Below, one piece after another: positions 16,859-25,623 of a DNA stretch of 64,000 bases. The notes below the pieces were generated by a model. That model made no database searches, was not told the origin of the DNA, and worked only from the letters and a program-made list of their open reading frames with translations. Positions within the stretch are counted from its first letter, which is position 1; each line of letters opens with the position of its first letter. Origin of the DNA: Caballeronia sordidicola. Lineage in GTDB: Bacteria; Pseudomonadota; Gammaproteobacteria; Burkholderiales; Burkholderiaceae. Both the position numbers and the translations under genes were made by a program. The stretch covers positions 186,001-250,000 of the forward strand of contig NZ_FCOC02000002.1 of NCBI RefSeq assembly GCF_001544455.2. The letters run 5' to 3'.

Positions 16859-18081
16859 CAGATTCCCACCCTCTGGAAAAGGATCGCAAACACCGCATCC
16901 GCCAGAATCACAATAGTGATGGAGGACACCACCGAAGTCGTGGTGCCTTCCCCGAGGCTTTGCGAATTCGCCTTGATGCGAAAGCCGAAATGACACGCGG
17001 CAAGCGCAATCAGCATGCCGAACACCACGCCCTTGCCAAGCCCGATCCACAAATTCGCGACCGGCACGACCGACGGCAGCGAGCGCGCAAAAAAAGACAA
17101 GTCGATACCCAACACCAGCTTCGCCGCCAGCGCGCCGCCAAGCAGCGACACAATATTGGTCCACATCACGAGCAACGGCATGGCAATACCCAGCGCCAGC
17201 ACGCGCGGCAGCACAATGCGCAGGCCGTGCGGAATGCCCATGACCTGCATGGCGTCGAGTTCTTCGGTGACCCGCATCACGCCGATCTGCGCAGTGATCG
17301 CGGATCCTGAACGGCCGGCGACCAGAATGGCGGAAAGCACCGGTCCCAGTTCGCGTATTACCGACAACCCCAGGATATTCACGATGTACTGGTTCGCGCC
17401 GAACATGCGCAATTGTTGCGCGGACAGATAACTCAGCACGATACCGATCAGGAACGCGACCAGCGCCGTAATGCCGAGCGCCTGCGTACCCGCGCTGTAT
17501 ATATTCGCGGAAATCTCGGTCCACGGAATCCGCTTCGGCCGGCGCACCAGACTGATCAGGTCCAGCACAAAGCCGCCGAACATGGCGAGGCCGCCGTACA
17601 GATGCTCGAAGAACGAAAACAGGAGCAGCCCGAAGCGCGTGATGGGGTCCGTCCTGTCCACGACTTCGGGCTCGTCGCGATTCGCGTCGAGCAATGCGAC
17701 GCGCTCGAAGATTTCTCGTTGCGTGGCTGAAAGGGAAACCTGTTCCGGCAGCTTCCTGCCCCAGACGCGCCACAACGCCTGTCCGCCCACATGATCGAGC
17801 CGTTCGACAGCCAGCAAATCCCATTGCCTGATGGCTTCCTGACCCACGCCGCGCAGCCGCTCCACCACGCCGCGCCGCGCACTCGCGTGATCGCGCGCCA
17901 ATGCGAGCGCCGTCCACTGGCCGGAAAGCCGGACCACCTTGCCCTGCAGGCCGGCCTCGACCTTGAGGCCCGGCGGAGTATCGAAGTTCAAGGCTCTAAA
18001 ACGCTCGGGGTAGGGTTTCAGGGAGCACTCATTGTAGCGAAGCTGATGTGGAATCTCGCGAAAGGTGAGCGCGTTAGCCAT
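16858..18081 (-). CDS. MlaE-type permease with N-terminal STAS-like extension
   Basis: A 407-residue MlaE/permease-family protein. The C-terminal about 250 residues carry the MlaE core: LSAQQLRMFGANQYIVN, the coupling-helix region ELGPVLSAILVAGRSGSAITAQIGVMRVTEELDAM in pieces, and several transmembrane helices. The first about 130 residues are soluble and resemble the STAS-like domain found fused to MlaE in many Proteobacteria, which replaces a separate MlaB. The ATG at 18081 is preferred; the frame goes further upstream only to a TTG at 18117. First gene of the transporter operon and divergent from birA (93 bp gap). Confidence 0.92.
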   Translation of the reverse strand: MANALTFREIPHQLRYNECSLKPYPERFRALNFDTPPGLKVEAGLQGKVVRLSGQWTALALARDHASARRGVVERLRGVGQEAIRQWDLLAVERLDHVGGQALWRVWGRKLPEQVSLSATQREIFERVALLDANRDEPEVVDRTDPITRFGLLLFSFFEHLYGGLAMFGGFVLDLISLVRRPKRIPWTEISANIYSAGTQALGITALVAFLIGIVLSYLSAQQLRMFGANQYIVNILGLSVIRELGPVLSAILVAGRSGSAITAQIGVMRVTEELDAMQVMGIPHGLRIVLPRVLALGIAMPLLVMWTNIVSLLGGALAAKLVLGIDLSFFARSLPSVVPVANLWIGLGKGVVFGMLIALAACHFGFRIKANSQSLGEGTTTSVVSSITIVILADAVFAILFQRVGI

Positions 18082-18174
18082 TCGGCCGGGATTTGCGTGC
18101 TCCGCCCCGTGCAACAACCGTCGAGGCGGTTTGCGGCGTGCCGTCCGCGCTCGCCACGCCGCTACAATGCACGT

Positions 18175-19122
18175 ATGAACTTATCCAATTCGTCTTTTCC
18201 TCTCGACGCCGCCTGGCGTATCGACCGCGAGCGGCTCATGTCGCTGGCCGCGCGGCCGGTGCGCGACTGGCCCATCGAGATCGTCGATGAAACGGGCTCC
18301 ACGAACGCGGACCTGATGGCGCAGCTCAAGGAGCAGCCGCGTAACAAAACGTCAGCGTCGGCGCCCGACACGTTCTTGGCGCGCTCCACGCTGAAAGCCG
18401 CCGATGGCACCCCGTTCGTGCGCGTCGCCTATCTGCAGACGGCCGGGCGCGGGCGGCGCGGGCGCGCGTGGATTGCGCAGCCGGGCAATGCGCTCACGTT
18501 CTCGCTCGGCTGCGTGTTGCCGCGCCCGCTGGAAGGGCTTGGCGGACTGAGCCTCGCGGTCGGCACCGCCGTCCTGGAGGCGCTGAACACGTTGCCGCTG
18601 TCGGCATCGGCGAGACTCGCCTTGAAATGGCCGAACGACATCTTGCTCGACGATGGCAAGCTTGCCGGCATCCTGATCGAAACCGCGTGGAACACGCCAC
18701 GGGCAAGCGCCGTGGTGATCGGCATTGGCATCAACCTGCACGGCGCGGCTGAACTGGCGGCGGAGCTCGACGAAGCGCAGCGTCGCAACGCGCTTCCCAC
18801 GCCGGGAAACACGCCGGCGTCGTTGTCGCGCGCCTGGGCCGACGCAAATCTCACCGATACGCTCGCCGCCGTCCTGAACGCGCTGGACGCCACGCTCGCG
18901 CGTTTCGCCGCCGACGGTTTCCGCCCGTTCCGCCAGCAATGGCTCGCGGCGCACGCGTATGCGGGACGCGAGGTCGTGCTGCTGGAACAGGGCGTGGAAG
19001 TGGCGCGCGGGCTGGCGGTCGGTATCGACGACAACGGTCAGTTGCAAATAGACACCGCCGCCGGCCTGCGAACCGCCACCACCGGCGACGTCTCGCTCCG
19101 GCTCGCGGAGCAGCGGCCGTGA
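18175..19122 (+). CDS. birA: biotin--[acetyl-CoA-carboxylase] ligase, no DNA-binding domain
   Basis: A 315-residue biotin protein ligase that attaches biotin to the AccB carrier. The BPL core is clear: [21 protein letters not shown] (biotinyl-AMP loop), [20 protein letters not shown] (catalytic Lys in KWPND) and GIGINLH. The C-terminal SH3-like domain is present. It lacks the winged-helix repressor domain of E. coli BirA: the short N-terminal part is Pro/Ser/Ala rich with no HTH, so it should be a pure ligase. Stop and coaX GTG start overlap by 4 bp. Confidence 0.94.
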   Translation: MNLSNSSFPLDAAWRIDRERLMSLAARPVRDWPIEIVDETGSTNADLMAQLKEQPRNKTSASAPDTFLARSTLKAADGTPFVRVAYLQTAGRGRRGRAWIAQPGNALTFSLGCVLPRPLEGLGGLSLAVGTAVLEALNTLPLSASARLALKWPNDILLDDGKLAGILIETAWNTPRASAVVIGIGINLHGAAELAAELDEAQRRNALPTPGNTPASLSRAWADANLTDTLAAVLNALDATLARFAADGFRPFRQQWLAAHAYAGREVVLLEQGVEVARGLAVGIDDNGQLQIDTAAGLRTATTGDVSLRLAEQRP

Positions 19123-19922
19123 ACGAAGCGCTGTTTTTGCTCATCGATGCCGGCAATAGCCGGATCAAATGGTCGATTACCACGTCCGCCGGCGAAACAC
19201 GCCACGACGGCGCGTTCGAACACGACAGTCAAAGCCTGCCAGCCTGGCCGGACAATGTGACGCCGGCGAGCGCCTGGGTATCGAACGTGGCGGGATCGGG
19301 CGTGGGTGAACGTATTGCTGGTTTGATCCATGAACGCTGGCCCGGCTTGCCATCCACGTTCGTGCACGCCCGGCCGCAACAATCGGGCGTAACGAACAGC
19401 TATTCGGAACCCGCGTCGCTTGGCAGCGACCGATGGTGCGGCATGATCGGCGCGCACGCCGCGTATCCGGGCGAAAACCTGCTGATCGCCACGTTCGGCA
19501 CGGCAACGACACTCGAAGCGCTGCTCGCCGATGGCACCTTTACCGGCGGTCTGATCGCACCCGGGTGGCAATTGATGATGCAATCGCTTGGCAGCCACAC
19601 GGCCCAATTGCCCACCCTTCTCCCCGATACCGCCCGCGACGCGCTGGCATCGTCCAAGAGCGTTTTTGCCACTGACACGCGCGCGGCTTTATCGACTGGA
19701 TGCTTGCTGGCGCAGGCTGGATTGATCGAACGCGCGTGGCATGATCTGCGCGCGCAATGGCGCGGCGAATTCCGCCTGATCTTGGGTGGCGGCGCGGCGA
19801 GCGAGGTGGCGGGCGCGTTAAAGGTGCCGCATACTCGTCACGACTCGCTGGTGCTTGCCGGACTCGCGTTGATCGCGCGCGAGAGCCTTTCGCTTACGGT
19901 TGAAACCCGTTCACCTGATTGA
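19119..19922 (+). CDS. coaX: type III pantothenate kinase
   Basis: A 267-residue CoaX, the first enzyme of coenzyme A synthesis (pantothenate to 4'-phosphopantothenate). ASKHA-fold motifs: [12 protein letters not shown] (phosphate 1, D10), [13 protein letters not shown], and [12 protein letters not shown] (phosphate 2). [16 protein letters not shown] is the pantothenate-binding region. The GTG start at 19119 overlaps the birA stop, giving translational coupling, an arrangement common in this family and tying biotin and CoA supply together. Confidence 0.94.
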   Translation: MNEALFLLIDAGNSRIKWSITTSAGETRHDGAFEHDSQSLPAWPDNVTPASAWVSNVAGSGVGERIAGLIHERWPGLPSTFVHARPQQSGVTNSYSEPASLGSDRWCGMIGAHAAYPGENLLIATFGTATTLEALLADGTFTGGLIAPGWQLMMQSLGSHTAQLPTLLPDTARDALASSKSVFATDTRAALSTGCLLAQAGLIERAWHDLRAQWRGEFRLILGGGAASEVAGALKVPHTRHDSLVLAGLALIARESLSLTVETRSPD

Positions 19923-19957
19923 AACTTGATTGAACCCTGACTGATGGAGCGCTTTCC

Positions 19958-20197
19958 ATGCTGCGCTGGCTAATCGCCCTGTTGTTCCTCGCAAACCTGC
20001 TGATGTTCGTGGTCGTGCAAGGCGTGTTCGGACCGTTACCGGCCGCCGGCGGACGCGAACCGCAGCATCTCGACCGGCAGATTCATCCTGAACTTGTGCG
20101 CGTGCGTCCGATCGGTCCCGAAGAAGCGGCGGATCAGGCCGTAGTAGGTGGTCCTGCGCCCGCCGCCGCGGTTCAAGCCGCTCCGCTCACGCAATAA
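19958..20197 (+). CDS. small membrane-anchored protein of unknown function
   Basis: A 79-residue protein with one strong N-terminal membrane helix (LRWLIALLFLANLLMFVVVQG), then a short polar/Ala-Pro-rich tail. No catalytic motif. It follows coaX by 35 bp and has GGAG (TGATGGAGCG) before its ATG, so it is likely cotranscribed with birA-coaX. In related bacteria this position may hold a longer membrane-anchored SPOR protein, and this could be a truncated form; that is from memory and unverified. Confidence 0.65.
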   Translation: MLRWLIALLFLANLLMFVVVQGVFGPLPAAGGREPQHLDRQIHPELVRVRPIGPEEAADQAVVGGPAPAAAVQAAPLTQ

Positions 20198-20209
20198 AAC
20201 TCGCCGCAC

Positions 20210-20692
20210 TCAACCGTGCGCGCGCACCTTCTTGAGCAGCGCGGTTGTCGACCGGTCGTGCTCGAACGGAATGGCAAGCGCCTTGCCACCCCAACTGCGC
20301 ACCAAAGCGGACTCGGCGAGCGTGTCCATGTCGTAATCGCCGCCTTTCACGAGCACGTCCGGATGTAACTCGCCGATCAGTTCAAGCGGCGTGAACTCCT
20401 CGAATTTCACCACCCAGTCGACGCTTTCCAGCGCGGCCAGGAGCGCCATCCGGTCGTCTTCGCGATTGACCGGACGGTCGTCGCCCTTGCCGAGCAAACG
20501 CACCGATGCGTCGCTGTTCACGCCCACGATTAGCGTTGCGCCCAGCGCTTTTGCGTCGGCAAGATAGGTTACATGCCCACGATGCAGGATATCGAAGACG
20601 CCGTTCGTGAAGACCACCGGCGCGGTCAGTTGCGGGCGCAGCGCGGCAAGCGCCGTGCGCGTCATGATCTTGCGTTCGAAAGAAGCGGCCAT
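20210..20692 (-). CDS. rfaE2: D-glycero-beta-D-manno-heptose 1-phosphate adenylyltransferase
   Basis: A roughly 160-residue nucleotidyltransferase corresponding to the C-terminal half of E. coli HldE. It makes ADP-D-glycero-beta-D-manno-heptose for the lipopolysaccharide inner core. Motifs: FTNGVFDILHRGHVTYL (HxGH ATP-binding), GVNSDASVRLLGKG, and KGGDYDMDTLAES. In this lineage the kinase half (RfaE1/HldA) is a separate gene, not in this window. The ATG at 20692 is preferred; the frame extends to a GTG at 20734 and has another ATG at 20665. Confidence 0.93.
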   Translation of the reverse strand: MAASFERKIMTRTALAALRPQLTAPVVFTNGVFDILHRGHVTYLADAKALGATLIVGVNSDASVRLLGKGDDRPVNREDDRMALLAALESVDWVVKFEEFTPLELIGELHPDVLVKGGDYDMDTLAESALVRSWGGKALAIPFEHDRSTTALLKKVRAHG

Positions 20693-20752
20693 GGCGGGAA
20701 CAATGAGGATTCTGGAAGGTGCGTAGTGTGCCACGCACGCGGCGACGCTTTG

Positions 20753-20791
20753 AAAACAAAACAGCCCGCGGATCGTGGACCGGCGGGCTGT
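20753..20791 (-). terminator. rho-independent terminator after the ferritin-like gene
   Basis: Perfect 9-bp stem ACAGCCCGC / GCGGGCTGT (20761-20769 and 20783-20791) followed on the minus strand by TTTTGTTTT. It lies 43 bp after the stop of the gene at 20834 and isolates it from rfaE2. Confidence 0.82.
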
Positions 20792-20833
20792 TGATGTTAG
20801 GTCACGAAGAGTTGCACGGACCCAGGCCGAGGA

Positions 20834-21706
20834 TCAGGCCGGCTGTTCCGACGCGCCCTTTGCGGCAGCCAGTCGCAACACCACTTCCTTGCGATACCTG
20901 TTCAACTCCTGAGCCGTCAGGAACGAACGCTCGAACAGGATGGACAGGTTGTGCAGGATCCGTTCGACGACCTTCTTTTCCCAGCTGTCGTCAAAGCGAA
21001 TCTGCTCGTCGAGCCAGTGTTCGAGCCACTCCGGATCAGGCAGACGTGACTGGATGGTATCGCGCGGGAACAGCGCCTGATTCACGTGAAGATTGGTCGG
21101 ATGCAGCGGCTTTTCCGTGCGTCGCGCCGACGCCATCAGCACGCCGATCTTCGCAAACGCAGCACGCGCAATGTCGCCGGTCTGCGCCATCGCTTTCTTC
21201 ATGTAGCGCAGATACGCGCCGCCATGCCGGGCTTCGTCGCGCGAAATGGTTTCATAGATGTGCTTGATGACCGGCTCGGTGTGCCATTCCGCTGCGCGCC
21301 TGTACCAGTGGTTCAGGCGGATCTCGCCGCAGAAATGCAGCATCAAGGTTTCGAGCGGCGGCGCCGGATCGAATTCGAAGCGCACCGCGTCGAGTTCCTC
21401 TTCGGTCGGCACCATCTCCGGCTTGAAGCGGCGCAGATATTCCATGAGGACGAGCGAATGCTTTTGCTCTTCGAAGAACCACACGCTGATGAACGCGGAG
21501 AAGTCGCTGTCGTTGTGGTTGTCGCGCAGGAACATTTCCGTGGCCGGCAACGCGGACCATTCGGTGATCGCGTTCATCTTGATGGTCTTGGCCTGTTCGT
21601 CGGTCAGGAGCGCCGAATCGAACTTGTCCCAGGGAATGTCTTTCTCCATGTCCCAACGAACCGATTCGAGCGATTTGTACAGTTCTGGATAAAGCATCGT
21701 GTTCAT
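20834..21706 (-). CDS. ferritin-like diiron protein, function unassigned
   Basis: A 290-residue helical protein with a ferritin-like diiron signature. Candidate metal ligands are E in ITEWSALPATE, EEQKH, E and H in FCGEIRLNHWYR, and DEARH: two ExxH-type pairs spread over four helices as in acyl-ACP desaturases and R2-like proteins. The frame is open to 21739; the ATG at 21706 is preferred because GGGGTGG precedes it. It is a single-gene unit with its own terminator. The substrate is unknown; an acyl desaturase/oxygenase or oxidative-stress role is possible but not shown. Confidence 0.75.
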   Translation of the reverse strand: MNTMLYPELYKSLESVRWDMEKDIPWDKFDSALLTDEQAKTIKMNAITEWSALPATEMFLRDNHNDSDFSAFISVWFFEEQKHSLVLMEYLRRFKPEMVPTEEELDAVRFEFDPAPPLETLMLHFCGEIRLNHWYRRAAEWHTEPVIKHIYETISRDEARHGGAYLRYMKKAMAQTGDIARAAFAKIGVLMASARRTEKPLHPTNLHVNQALFPRDTIQSRLPDPEWLEHWLDEQIRFDDSWEKKVVERILHNLSILFERSFLTAQELNRYRKEVVLRLAAAKGASEQPA

Positions 21707-22168
21707 AGTCCACCCCTGGTTTGCAACATAGTGCGACATTCTGTGTGTTGTAACTGTAGCCGGCTCGCGCGAACATTCGCGCTGCCAGCAGCGAAGCTTT
21801 CAATTTTACGCGGGAATCAGGCGCCCAGATGCAAAACCGGTAAAGAAGCGCCTGTCGCGTCTTTCTTGCGACCATTTGCCCGTTGCCATTCCGCTGCATG
21901 GAGCGGTCAGCAATGTCTACCGTGGGTGAGGAGCGAACCCTGTGCCTGAGGTAAGTACGAAGCGTGAGCTGTATGAAGCTCGATTAAAACTATTTAGAAC
22001 ATTCTTAAAAGCTGTCCCACGGCGCGCGGTGCAGTTGCCGCGTGAGCATGCCTTTCAGTTATGACAGCCGCAAGACGCGTACCGTTCCCTCTTGTGCGCG
22101 GGCATGAACCCGCGGATTGCATGCAGTCCTGATACACAAGCGGAGAACACGGCAAACAGCCGCGCCGA
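21707..22168. other. intergenic region between the ferritin-like gene and the MerR gene
   Basis: About 460 bp. Both neighbours are on the minus strand, so this holds the 3' end of the MerR unit and the promoter of the ferritin-like gene. No conserved ORF, tRNA or clear terminator was seen. Confidence 0.45.
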
Positions 22169-23170
22169 TCATAGCATGGCGCTATGACGCCACTCAGCGA
22201 CCGCGTCTTCAATCGGCGCAAGTCCCTTCACCATCAGGATGCCGTCGGGAAACTTGCGTCGCAGCGCAGGGCTGCTCCCGCCAACCCAGATAGCGACCGT
22301 GGCTGGCAAGGCCTGTCTCAGGTCGGTAAGTCCGTTAACTACCGCCTGCAACGGCATGGAGGCCGAGAAGGACAACGCGAGGATATCGACCTTGTGCGCG
22401 GGAATCGCGTCGAGAATGTCTTGCGTCGGCGTTTGCGTGCCGAGCGCAATGCATTCGCATCCGGCGAGCGTGAACAGGGCTTCGGCCATCAGGATGCCGA
22501 GACCGTGGGCTTCGCCCAGCATGGTCGTGAGCAACACACGCGGATGCGCACCCCGGCCGCGCAACGCTTCGGACAGCGGGCGCATCAGCGAGCGCAGCGT
22601 GACCTGCATTGCCTCACTGAAAAGATGCTCGTGATAGACCTGCAGCGTGCCGGCCGCCCAGGCATTGCCAATACGCGCCGACAGCGGCGCCGCCACGTCC
22701 AGCACGAAATGCTCGAGTCCTTCCCGCGTGGCGCGCTTGAGCAGCTCGAAGCGAAAGTCGTCGTAGCGGCCCACGCGCAGCAGTTCCACCAGCCGGTCCA
22801 GCTCGACGTCCGGCGCATCCTGTCCAATGCCCGAATCTTCGGCAAGTTGCTGCAACAGCGCGATGGATTGCGGCAACACCTTGCTCGGCCGATGACCCGC
22901 ATCCAGCAGGCGCTTGACGAGCCTCAGCTTGGTCACCTGTTCCTGCGGATAGAGCCGCTCGCCGCCCGTCGAGCGCAAGGGTTGCGGAAAGCCATAACGC
23001 CGTTCCCACACGCGCAAGGTGTCCTTGGTCAACCCGATCTCATGGGAGATCGCGCCAATACCAATGCCGATTCCCACGCCGCTCCGCTCTTCAGCCGGAG
23101 CATCGCCAAACCCGTTGCCATCGCTCGCGCCGTTTTTGAGGGACGGATTGTTTTCCGGTGTATTTGTCAT
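22169..23170 (-). CDS. MerR-family regulator with B12-binding domain (CarH/LitR-like photoreceptor)
   Basis: A 333-residue protein. An N-terminal MerR winged helix (residues about 38-105; GAISHEIGLTKDTLRVWERRYGFPQP) is followed by a B12-binding module. The helical-bundle motif W-x9-EH is intact (W171, E181, H182) and the Rossmann part carries E220-x-H222-x-x-G225, the ExHxxG variant seen in CarH where H coordinates cobalt. CarH/LitR proteins repress in the dark as adenosylcobalamin-bound tetramers and release DNA on illumination. The ATG at 23170 is preferred over a TTG at 23227. Residues 31-40 are a curious GVGIGIGIGA run. It is divergent from a four-gene membrane-lipid operon that it probably regulates. 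Confidence 0.88.
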   Translation of the reverse strand: MTNTPENNPSLKNGASDGNGFGDAPAEERSGVGIGIGIGAISHEIGLTKDTLRVWERRYGFPQPLRSTGGERLYPQEQVTKLRLVKRLLDAGHRPSKVLPQSIALLQQLAEDSGIGQDAPDVELDRLVELLRVGRYDDFRFELLKRATREGLEHFVLDVAAPLSARIGNAWAAGTLQVYHEHLFSEAMQVTLRSLMRPLSEALRGRGAHPRVLLTTMLGEAHGLGILMAEALFTLAGCECIALGTQTPTQDILDAIPAHKVDILALSFSASMPLQAVVNGLTDLRQALPATVAIWVGGSSPALRRKFPDGILMVKGLAPIEDAVAEWRHSAML

Positions 23171-23257
23171 GGACAAAATGCGACCTAGTGGTTTAAATAA
23201 AAAAACTGAAATCGCCCTAGAATTCAATATTCATAGACATTCGTAGCGATTATCAAC

Positions 23258-23301
23258 ATGATTGATCATAGACGAATTCAACAATTTGTACCGGACAAAT
23301 T
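23258..23301. promoter_or_regulatory. candidate operator between the photoreceptor gene and the lipid operon
   Basis: Two palindromes lie in the AT-rich divergent intergenic region (23171-23460): ATGAT-TG-ATCAT at 23258-23269, and AATTTGT-ACCGG-ACAAATT at 23283-23301, a perfect 7-bp inverted repeat. Their position between divergent start codons makes them candidates for binding by the MerR/B12 regulator. Binding itself is inference. Confidence 0.5.
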
Positions 23302-23460
23302 CGGTCAAAACATGGACATTTAATTCCGCCGCCCTGCATCCAGCGCGGCGGCGGTTGCGTAAATCACATTGACCGTCGAGGAGCGACGCTGGACGTTTTC
23401 ACGGCACAACAAAACGCACAGACGCATAAGACAAAGACAAAAGGCACACGGAGCACCGTC

Positions 23461-24753
23461 ATGAAAGTTGCGGTAATTGGAGCGGGGATTTCGGGATTGG
23501 CGTGCGCGTACCGGCTGGCGAGGTCCCAGGCGGGTATCGATGTCACGGTGTTCGAGGCCAACACTTATTTCGGCGGCCATACGAACACGGTCGACGTAAC
23601 GCTGGACGGCGTGACTCACGGCGTGGACACGGGCTTTCTCGTGTTCAACCACCGCACCTATCCGAATCTGGTGAAGCTCTTCCAGGAACTCGATGTACCG
23701 ACGACCGCGACCGACATGTCGTTCTCCGTGGCCGTGACCAACAAACGGCTCGAATGGGCTGGCAGCGACCTGAACACGGTGTTCACGCAGCGCCGAAACC
23801 TGCTGCGTCCGGCGTTCCTGCGCATGCTCGCCGATGTCCTGCGCTTTAACCGCACGGCAACCGCAATGGCGCTTTCGGGCAAGGACGCCGAACTCGCCGA
23901 GCCAGTGAGCCGCTTTCTCGCGCGCGAGAAGTATTCCGTGGCGTTTCGCGACTGGTATCTGCTGCCTATGATCGGCGCGATCTGGTCATGTTCGACATCT
24001 CAGATGATGGCGTTTCCTGTTGGGACGCTGATCCGCTTTTGCCATAACCACGGGCTGCTGCAAGTCGACAACCGGCCGCAATGGCACACGGTCAACGGCG
24101 GCGCGCGCGAATATGTCCGGCGCATGCTGCCCGCCATCGGCGATGCAAGGGTCGAGCTTCCGGTGAGATCGGTGAGACGGGGAGCGTTGGGCGTCGAAAT
24201 TGAAAGCGCGCGGGGTATCGAACGCTTCGATCATGTCGTGCTTGCGTGCCACAGCGATCAGGCGCTCGCGCTGCTGGCCGATCCTTCCCCCGATGAAACC
24301 GCCGCCCTCGGCGCGATTGGCTATGCGCCGAATCGCGCGGTGCTGCATACGGATGCGTCGCTGCTGCCGTCCGCGCGCGCCTGGTCGGCATGGAACTATG
24401 AAAGCCGTACCGGCGAACTTGGCGCAGAACCGCAGTTGTGCGTGCATTACCTCATCAACAAGCTGCAGCCGCTGCCGTTCAGCACGCCGGTGATCGTGTC
24501 GCTCAATCCGGTTCGCGAGCCGCGTGCCGAGACCGTGTTGCGCGAATTTGCGTATAGCCATCCCGTCTTCGATCAAGCCGCCATCGAGGCTCAACGCGCG
24601 CTGCCTTCAATGCAAGGCGCGCGCAACACATGGTTCGCGGGCGCGTGGACGGGTTACGGCTTCCACGAAGACGGCCTGAAGTCCGGGCTCGATGCAGCCG
24701 CGAAGCTGACGGCGATCGCGCTGAATCGCGACGAACCGGCGCTTGCGGCATGA
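23461..24753 (+). CDS. FAD-dependent amine-oxidase-fold oxidoreductase
   Basis: A 430-residue flavoprotein. The N-terminal Rossmann motif VAVIGAGISGLACAYRL (residues 3-19) and E33 bind FAD, and the C-terminal FAGAWTGYGFHEDGLKSG is the second FAD-contact motif typical of NAD(P)-binding Rossmann/amine oxidase proteins of this cluster. True amine substrates are unlikely: homologues next to DUF1365 and cyclopropane-synthase-like genes are thought to act on fatty-acyl groups (desaturation). First gene of an operon; its stop overlaps the next ATG by 4 bp. Confidence 0.86.
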   Translation: MKVAVIGAGISGLACAYRLARSQAGIDVTVFEANTYFGGHTNTVDVTLDGVTHGVDTGFLVFNHRTYPNLVKLFQELDVPTTATDMSFSVAVTNKRLEWAGSDLNTVFTQRRNLLRPAFLRMLADVLRFNRTATAMALSGKDAELAEPVSRFLAREKYSVAFRDWYLLPMIGAIWSCSTSQMMAFPVGTLIRFCHNHGLLQVDNRPQWHTVNGGAREYVRRMLPAIGDARVELPVRSVRRGALGVEIESARGIERFDHVVLACHSDQALALLADPSPDETAALGAIGYAPNRAVLHTDASLLPSARAWSAWNYESRTGELGAEPQLCVHYLINKLQPLPFSTPVIVSLNPVREPRAETVLREFAYSHPVFDQAAIEAQRALPSMQGARNTWFAGAWTGYGFHEDGLKSGLDAAAKLTAIALNRDEPALAA

Positions 24754-25616
24754 AGGACATGAGCAAACGCATGAGCACGCGCATGAACGCGCCATCGTTC
24801 GATTCGCCCGACTTGCTGCTGGTTGGCTCCGTGCGCCACAAGCGTCTGCGCCCGGCACGCAACGCGTTTGCATACGGCGTATACACCGTGCGCCTGCCGC
24901 TTCGCGCCCGCGCTGAACGGCTCGCGCAAGGCACATTGAACGACTCGCGCGTATTCGCTCACAACCGCTTTGGATTGCTGAGCTTTCATGACATCGATCA
25001 CGGCGTAGCGGGCCAGACGGCGCTGCAATGGATCGAATCGATGCTGCATGAAAACGGCATCCACGACTCCGACGGCGAGATCTACCTGCACACATTCCCG
25101 CGTGTGCTCGGCTACGTGTTCAATCCGGTGAGCTTCTGGTTTTGCGAACGCGCGAATGGCTCGCTGCGCGCCGTCGTTTGCGAAGTGAACAACACGTTCG
25201 GCGAACGCCATTATTACTTGCTCGATCCGGGCGGCAGCATCCTGAACGGCGCGCCGCTCACCGCGCGCAAGGTTTTCCACGTCTCGCCGTTCTGCAAGGT
25301 CGAGGGACGCTACACGTTTCGCTTCATGTTCGTGCCACCCAAACACGGCAAGTCGATGCGCTCGCTTGCGCGCATCGACTATGAAGACGGCGACGGTCCA
25401 TTGCTGCTCACGAGCATTGCGGGAACAGCACGGCCGCTCGATACAGGCAACGTGCTGCGCGTGTTCTTCGGTTATCCGCTGATGACGTTTGGCGTCGTCG
25501 CGAAAATTCACTGGCAGGCGCTGAAGCTGTTCATCAAACGCGTGCCTTTCCTGAGCAAACCCACTCCGCCGTCAGCGAACGTTTCGCACGAGCGGGCCGA
25601 ACTGCCGACCAGGTGA
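24750..25616 (+). CDS. DUF1365 family protein
   Basis: A 288-residue DUF1365 protein. Conserved features: LLVGSVRHKRLRPARNAF near the start, then RLPLR, SFHDIDHG, VLGYVFNPVSFWFC, VCEVNNTFGERH and KVFHVSPFCKVEGRYTF. The biochemical activity is not firmly established; the family is found with cyclopropane-fatty-acid-synthase-like and amine oxidase-like genes in light- or singlet-oxygen-inducible operons. The ATG at 24750 overlaps the stop of the flavoprotein gene (ATGA), so translation is coupled. Several in-frame ATGs follow (24759, 24771, 24783). Confidence 0.9.
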   Translation: MKDMSKRMSTRMNAPSFDSPDLLLVGSVRHKRLRPARNAFAYGVYTVRLPLRARAERLAQGTLNDSRVFAHNRFGLLSFHDIDHGVAGQTALQWIESMLHENGIHDSDGEIYLHTFPRVLGYVFNPVSFWFCERANGSLRAVVCEVNNTFGERHYYLLDPGGSILNGAPLTARKVFHVSPFCKVEGRYTFRFMFVPPKHGKSMRSLARIDYEDGDGPLLLTSIAGTARPLDTGNVLRVFFGYPLMTFGVVAKIHWQALKLFIKRVPFLSKPTPPSANVSHERAELPTR

Positions 25617-25623
25617 CTTGCAA

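Noticed and set aside
15980..17917. 645-codon minus-strand frame read as one large ABC protein
   Set aside because: Only the part from 16858 encodes the ATPase; the upstream part is a wrong-frame reading of the permease gene.
23040..23080. GI-repeat region in the MerR gene as a possible microsatellite
   Set aside because: Only three to four imperfect 6-bp units within a coding sequence; insufficient for a repeat call.
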